Shown piece after piece: positions 59,852-64,000 of a stretch of DNA of 64,000 nt. Position numbers and translations under genes: made by a program. The DNA is from Deltaproteobacteria bacterium (GTDB taxonomy: Bacteria; Desulfobacterota; Binatia; HRBIN30; JACQVA1). Below the pieces are notes generated by a model. That model did not search any database, was not told where the DNA came from, and saw only the letters and a program-made list of their open reading frames with translations. The stretch spans positions 785,946-849,945 of the forward strand of contig JACOST010000028.1 in NCBI GenBank assembly GCA_016178705.1, read 5' to 3'. How positions within the stretch are numbered: position 1 is the first letter of the stretch; each line of letters starts with the position of its first letter.

Positions 59852-61972
59852 TCACTTGGTCGAGAAGGTCCAGTTCTGAATGTAGGGTTGCAGCACGCGC
59901 ACCAAGGTCGGGCTGGTCACAACGGAAGACGGAGAAGGCGCCGTAAACCTGCCCACGCAAAAGACACCGCCGGCGGTCGGCGCGTAGGGATTGGCGAGTC
60001 CGCTCACAGACGCTTGCATGCCGCTCAGCGCCGAATTGTCGTCGTAGCCGAAGTTACCGAGCAGGCCGGGCAAGGTATCGGTAGCGATGCACGGTCCCGT
60101 AGTGCCCTTCGCGGCGCAGGAGTCGCCGCCGTCGGTGCGACAACCGATGCGGTAGTCGCCGGCGCAGTAGCCACAGAACTTGCTCGCGCCGTCCGCCGTT
60201 AAGCTCGTGCCCGCCGTACTCAGCACGTTGGGCTCCATCAAAGGGACGCCGAGCTTCGACCAGGAGACGTTGTCGTCTACGGGCAAACACGCTGCATCGG
60301 TTCTTCCATCCAGCGCGCTGCAATGCCCGAAGGCATTCGCCCCGCTGTCACACAGTTGTGCTTCGCAAACCGGACAGATCGAGTGGCTCCCTAACAGGAC
60401 AAGGATTTCCTGCTCGGTTTGCGTCAACGAGGTCATCGCGCCGGTGTCGAGGTTCACGAAGCCGAACGATACAAGACCACCTTTGCAGCGACCCGGGGAC
60501 GCGCAACCGGCGTCGTTGTCGCAGGCGAGCCCGTTGCTCGTGCCGCCCGCGCAGTGACCCTTGTCCGACTCATCAAGGTCGGCGGTGACCTTCGGAACGC
60601 GTGCAAAACGCGGGACGATGCAAGTCGCAATGACGCCGCTGAGCCTCGGTGTCGGTGCGCCGATGAGGTTGCCGGGCTCGACGCTCGACCCACGGGTCTC
60701 ACAGACCGTCTGACCCGCCGCTGTGCACAACGCCTGCGCGCCCGCCGCGACGCCACTAGTCGGGTTCGGTGCGCACGTCCCCGCACCGCCGCACGTGCAG
60801 CAGTCGGGAACGCACGCCGCTGGCGGTGCCTTCACGCCGCCGCGCACGCACTCGCTATCTTCGACGCACGGCTGGCCATCCGAGGCGCCGGCGTTGGTAC
60901 AGCGCGCCAGATACGCCGACGCCGCATCGCCGCCAGGTCCGCTGCCGTCGTTCAACGCCGGCAGGAACTGCGTCAGATTCGGCAAGCTGATCAACGTACG
61001 CTTGCGCGGCGTCTTGTTGGTCTTGGCGCCCTGGGGATTGATCGGCACCGCCGTCTTGGTGAGCGCCTGAGTGAAGGTGTCCACCGATCTCGCGTTCACC
61101 GTGTCGGGGGCTTGGCCCGCCAGCACGCAGTCCGCCAGATCGTCCACGCTGCTCACACACGCGCCCGTGGTCACGCATGTCCCACCTGCGGTGCAATCAG
61201 CGGTGACCGCGCAATGCTGGCCCGTGGTATCGCAGCGGCCGCAATCGCTGATCGTGGCGCACTGTTCGCCGGTGGCCGTGAGGGCGGTGCAGCGTCCTTT
61301 GCACGCGCGGCTCGGCAGGCCGAGATCAGGGAGATAGGGGTCCTGACAGGCGGCGCCGATCTTGGTGCGGACTTTCCGCTGCGCCTTAGTGATGTCACCG
61401 GCGAGGCCCTTGTCGTTGCTGATCAGACACAGGCTGGTGTCGTTCGGTGCCAAAGCATTGCAGCCCTTCGCGCGGTTACAGCCCTTGTTGAAGTTCTTGC
61501 ACGTGCCCTCGGTAACGAGGTTGCATCCGGCGGGACCGGTACACGTCTTAGTGGGAAGCAGACTGCAGTAACCGGGACACTCCGGGTCGCCGAGCGCGGC
61601 GGCCACCGGTCCATCGCACGTCAATCCCTTGCGCGCGCCGTCGGCGCAGACGCCATTGTTGGCGAGGCACGCGGGCGGCGGAGACGACAGCGAAGGGACG
61701 CACACTTTGTTGCCGTCCGCAGCCTTGTTCTTGCCGGCGAGGTTGGCGTCGACCGAAGCGATCACCGCTTTCTGGAGCGCGGCCGCATACGCGCTGGCCT
61801 GCGTCATCGCCTCCTTGGCGCACTTGCGGACGTATGCGCAGCCGTCGTCGGAGATGTTCGTGCCGCAGGTGAGGGCGGGGACACGGGAGGCCCCGAGTGA
61901 CAGTGTGAGCAGCGCGGCCATGATCGTGCGCCGTAGGGTTGCAGGGTTCTGCTTTGAACCGTTGGCTGTCAT
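59852..61972 (-). CDS. Large secreted Cys-rich protein, unrecognised
   Basis: A 706-residue exported protein with a signal segment (about 15-35) and very many cysteines in short repeating patterns such as CTGPAGCNLVTEGTC and CDTTGQHCAVTADC. These resemble the Cys-rich linkers found in myxobacterial and other deltaproteobacterial surface proteins. No enzyme domain is recognised. GGAGGT precedes ATG 61972. It follows the PD40 gene by 67 bases on the same strand. Confidence 0.65.
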   Translation of the reverse strand: MTANGSKQNPATLRRTIMAALLTLSLGASRVPALTCGTNISDDGCAYVRKCAKEAMTQASAYAAALQKAVIASVDANLAGKNKAADGNKVCVPSLSSPPPACLANNGVCADGARKGLTCDGPVAAALGDPECPGYCSLLPTKTCTGPAGCNLVTEGTCKNFNKGCNRAKGCNALAPNDTSLCLISNDKGLAGDITKAQRKVRTKIGAACQDPYLPDLGLPSRACKGRCTALTATGEQCATISDCGRCDTTGQHCAVTADCTAGGTCVTTGACVSSVDDLADCVLAGQAPDTVNARSVDTFTQALTKTAVPINPQGAKTNKTPRKRTLISLPNLTQFLPALNDGSGPGGDAASAYLARCTNAGASDGQPCVEDSECVRGGVKAPPAACVPDCCTCGGAGTCAPNPTSGVAAGAQALCTAAGQTVCETRGSSVEPGNLIGAPTPRLSGVIATCIVPRFARVPKVTADLDESDKGHCAGGTSNGLACDNDAGCASPGRCKGGLVSFGFVNLDTGAMTSLTQTEQEILVLLGSHSICPVCEAQLCDSGANAFGHCSALDGRTDAACLPVDDNVSWSKLGVPLMEPNVLSTAGTSLTADGASKFCGYCAGDYRIGCRTDGGDSCAAKGTTGPCIATDTLPGLLGNFGYDDNSALSGMQASVSGLANPYAPTAGGVFCVGRFTAPSPSSVVTSPTLVRVLQPYIQNWTFSTK

Positions 61973-62039
61973 CGGGACCTCCGTCCTTGGGCGATATGCG
62001 TGCCCTCGCGTCTAGAAGCTCTGGAACAAACCGCCACCT

Positions 62040-63773
62040 CTACTGGCACGGGCCGGTGGCGTTCACGTCCGTATGTTGGTCAGTGCAAGCGCTGCCATTG
62101 CCCATGTCGTGCGGAACGCAGGCGGTTGCCATGCCGATGCAGCTTCCACCGCGGCCGTCGGTGGCCTCGAAGTGCACGTGGTAAACGCGGCCGTCACCGG
62201 TCCCGTTTCGCTCAGCACGCACGATCGCTGTTGCCCCGCCGATTCCCATCCCATCGGGGCACTTGTCTCCGCTGCCCTGACCAAGCAGCGGTTCATCCTG
62301 CGTGATCTGCGTGACGGTCACATTGATCGGATCGCCGTCAGGATCTGAGATTCCAGCGACCGCGAGGCGGACCAAGGCGTGATTCGGCGGCCACAGCGTG
62401 CTCACCGGCGCCAGAACGGCGGCAGCGCAGCTCGGAGACCGGTTCGCGAGCGGATTCGCGGCGACGAAGACGTCGTGAACACCGTTCGTGTCGGCGGGCA
62501 CAAGGTTCGTCGATCCGCTGTCCCATGAGATTAAGCGCCCATCGCCCGACATCGCGGTGACGATGAGGTCCGAGCCGTTCCCGCTCGCTTCTCCGCCGTC
62601 GAACGCGAGCGAGACACGCGCCGTCGTACCGGTCTGCCGATCATGGACGAAGACGTCGTCGCAGGTCGCGCTCGTGTCGCCGGCGACGAGATTCGTGCTG
62701 CAGCTCTGAAAGGCGACGAAACGGCCGTCCCCGGAAATCGAGGTATTCCCGCTATCGCTGTTGCCCGTCGTACCGCCGAGACCGACCGTGATCTGCTCGG
62801 TCAGTCCCGCCAGTCGATCGCGTACGAAGATTTGGTCGCGCCCGTTGTAGACCGTCGTGTACAAATCTTGGGCGCGGCTGGTGAAGGCGACGAAACGGCC
62901 GTCGGCCGAGATGGCGGGAGACTTGTCCCCGGCTGCGCCGATACTCGCCTGGCCGCCGTCAGAAGCGACGTCTGCCCGTTCGGTCGCGCCCGTGAGCCGG
63001 TCGTGCACAAAGAGATCGGTGGCCCCGTTCGTGTCGTCCGCGACGAGGTTCGCGGCGGCGCTGAAGAACGTCACGAACCGACCGTCCGCGCTGATCGCCG
63101 GCAGGCGGTTGCTGTCGAGTCCAGGGGCCGACTGACTGCCGTCAGACGCAACGTTCGCTCTTTCGATGCTACCGGTCAGCCGGTCCTTCACGAAGACGTC
63201 GAAGTCGGGATCCGAATCGACATCGAAGTTCGATGCGGAGGTTGTGAATGCGACGAAGCGCCCGTCGGCCGAGATCGCCGCGCCGAACGAGTTGGCGCCG
63301 GGGTCCGCCTCTTCTCCGCTCGGACCGACGCTGACCCGATCGATGGTCGCGTTTAGGCGGTCGTAAACGAAGACGTCGTTGTTGAAGTGGTCGTTCGGGA
63401 CGAGATTGTTGGCGGGGCTATTGAAGGCCACGAACCGCCCGTCGCCCGAGATCGCCGGCTCTTGACTGAAGGAGCTCGCCTCACTCCCATCGGACGCGAT
63501 GCTCACCCGCTCCGTCATGCCGGTCATGCGGTCGTGGACAAAGATGTCGGCAGCACCATTCGCATCGTTCGGGACGAGGTTGTCGGCATTGCTCTCAAAG
63601 GCAACGAATCGGCCGTCGGCCGACATACGCGGCGGCGCGAAGCGCCCGCTGGGACCGTTGGCTTCGATCGCCAGCGAATCGACGCTCACCCGCTCTACCG
63701 CATGCACGATGGACGGCGAGCCAAAGCAGACAGCGAACATGACGAACAAGAGACCCTTCTGGATAGCGATCAT
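62040..63773 (-). CDS. Secreted PD40/TolB-like beta-propeller protein
   Basis: A 577-residue exported protein. After a signal peptide (1-25) come about seven copies of the pattern 'ISADGRFVAFxSxAxNLVxxD...DIFVHDRLTG', each making one propeller blade. The C-terminal 130 residues (WPPNHALVRLAVAG onward) are Ig-like with a Cys-rich end. It probably binds surface or extracellular partners. ATG 63773 follows AAGGAGG at the right distance. A longer frame upstream was not used. Confidence 0.82.
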   Translation of the reverse strand: MIAIQKGLLFVMFAVCFGSPSIVHAVERVSVDSLAIEANGPSGRFAPPRMSADGRFVAFESNADNLVPNDANGAADIFVHDRMTGMTERVSIASDGSEASSFSQEPAISGDGRFVAFNSPANNLVPNDHFNNDVFVYDRLNATIDRVSVGPSGEEADPGANSFGAAISADGRFVAFTTSASNFDVDSDPDFDVFVKDRLTGSIERANVASDGSQSAPGLDSNRLPAISADGRFVTFFSAAANLVADDTNGATDLFVHDRLTGATERADVASDGGQASIGAAGDKSPAISADGRFVAFTSRAQDLYTTVYNGRDQIFVRDRLAGLTEQITVGLGGTTGNSDSGNTSISGDGRFVAFQSCSTNLVAGDTSATCDDVFVHDRQTGTTARVSLAFDGGEASGNGSDLIVTAMSGDGRLISWDSGSTNLVPADTNGVHDVFVAANPLANRSPSCAAAVLAPVSTLWPPNHALVRLAVAGISDPDGDPINVTVTQITQDEPLLGQGSGDKCPDGMGIGGATAIVRAERNGTGDGRVYHVHFEATDGRGGSCIGMATACVPHDMGNGSACTDQHTDVNATGPCQ

Positions 63774-63866
63774 GAGATCCTCCTTGGGCCGGTCACAACC
63801 GGCGAGATGTGATGTAGTGAATGAACACTTCATACGGTGACAACTGCGTTCCACACCGACCGTTGA

Positions 63867-63957
63867 GGCTGTAGAAAAACTGCGCGGGTCGGTGTAAATC
63901 AAGGGTCAGCGAGCATCTGGGGGATGTTCGGACGGCTGAGGTGATGGGGAGGGGCGG
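63867..63957. mobile_element. Probable left end of an insertion sequence
   Basis: GAGGCTGTAGAAAAACTG near 63863-63880 resembles terminal repeats of insertion sequences whose transposase begins as at 63958. The element continues beyond the window, so the other end cannot be checked. Confidence 0.4.
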
Positions 63958-64000
63958 ATGGCGCGGTACAAGCCGTACAATCTGAAGCAGGCCAAGATGA
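63958..64000 (+). CDS. Insertion sequence transposase, 5' end only
   Basis: The last 43 bases encode MARYKPYNLKQAKM, an N-terminus seen in IS1182/IS4-like transposases. GGGGAGGGG precedes the ATG. The gene runs off the window. Confidence is limited by the short sequence. Confidence 0.55.
   Translation, partial: MARYKPYNLKQAKM

Noticed and set aside
60419..61900. 493-codon plus-strand frame opposite the Cys-rich secreted protein
   Set aside because: It is a shadow frame. The minus-strand gene has a signal peptide and ribosome-binding site.

Overview
The window is a high-GC, densely coding bacterial chromosome segment. F420-linked enzymes (2384-3049, 50505-51410), several acyl-CoA dehydrogenases, a thiolase/DUF35 pair, class III cyclases fused to hydrolase or ATPase domains, and large Cys-rich or dockerin-bearing secreted proteins suggest a soil or sediment lineage of the former Deltaproteobacteria, most like Candidatus Binatota. 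That placement is inference from gene content. No rRNA, tRNA or CRISPR array was seen.

Layout. 1-4582: clpP, inositol-phosphate synthase, an F420-dependent NADP reductase, and a lipoprotein with two cohesin-like domains. 4746-13821: an acyl-CoA dehydrogenase, nadA with its probable regulator nrtR, a MATE transporter, a LolA-like protein, a di-heme cytochrome c, a beta-barrel porin and a lone response regulator. 13914-20151: a catabolic block of aldehyde dehydrogenase, acyl-CoA dehydrogenase, alpha/beta hydrolase, a membrane peroxiredoxin-like protein with an in-frame UGA that reads as selenocysteine, and a Cys-less thiolase with a DUF35 partner. 20268-22634: an arsR / dehalogenase-like hydrolase / arsM operon. 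23271-34513: ferredoxin, three class III cyclase genes, DUF2804, a frameshifted nucleotidyltransferase and an arylsulfatase. 34578-45296: macro domain, GNAT, bioB, Smr, hsp20-lon, MOSC, a REP-associated transposase (RAYT) with its REPs, a PLP ammonia-lyase, an SDR and a thioesterase. 45351-51410: a copper-monooxygenase-like dockerin protein, a CrtC/AttH-like protein, an M20 peptidase, a VOC protein and an F420 luciferase-like enzyme. 51981-54280: a tight three-gene cassette of lower GC with a dCTP deaminase and a HELGH metalloprotease. 54815-63773: GH31 glycosidase, O-methyltransferase and three large secreted proteins. 63958-end: the start of an IS transposase.

The strongest discoveries are the candidate selenoprotein with a bacterial-type SECIS hairpin (17770-18483), the dCTP deaminase/metalloprotease cassette, which may be a defence module (51981-54408), and the RAYT gene that carries a copy of its own REP inside its coding sequence (42301-42915). 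Non-coding DNA shows a recurring theme: degenerate 7-bp-periodic arrays of several unrelated sequences, often arranged as inverted arms, in many intergenic gaps and once inside a coding region.
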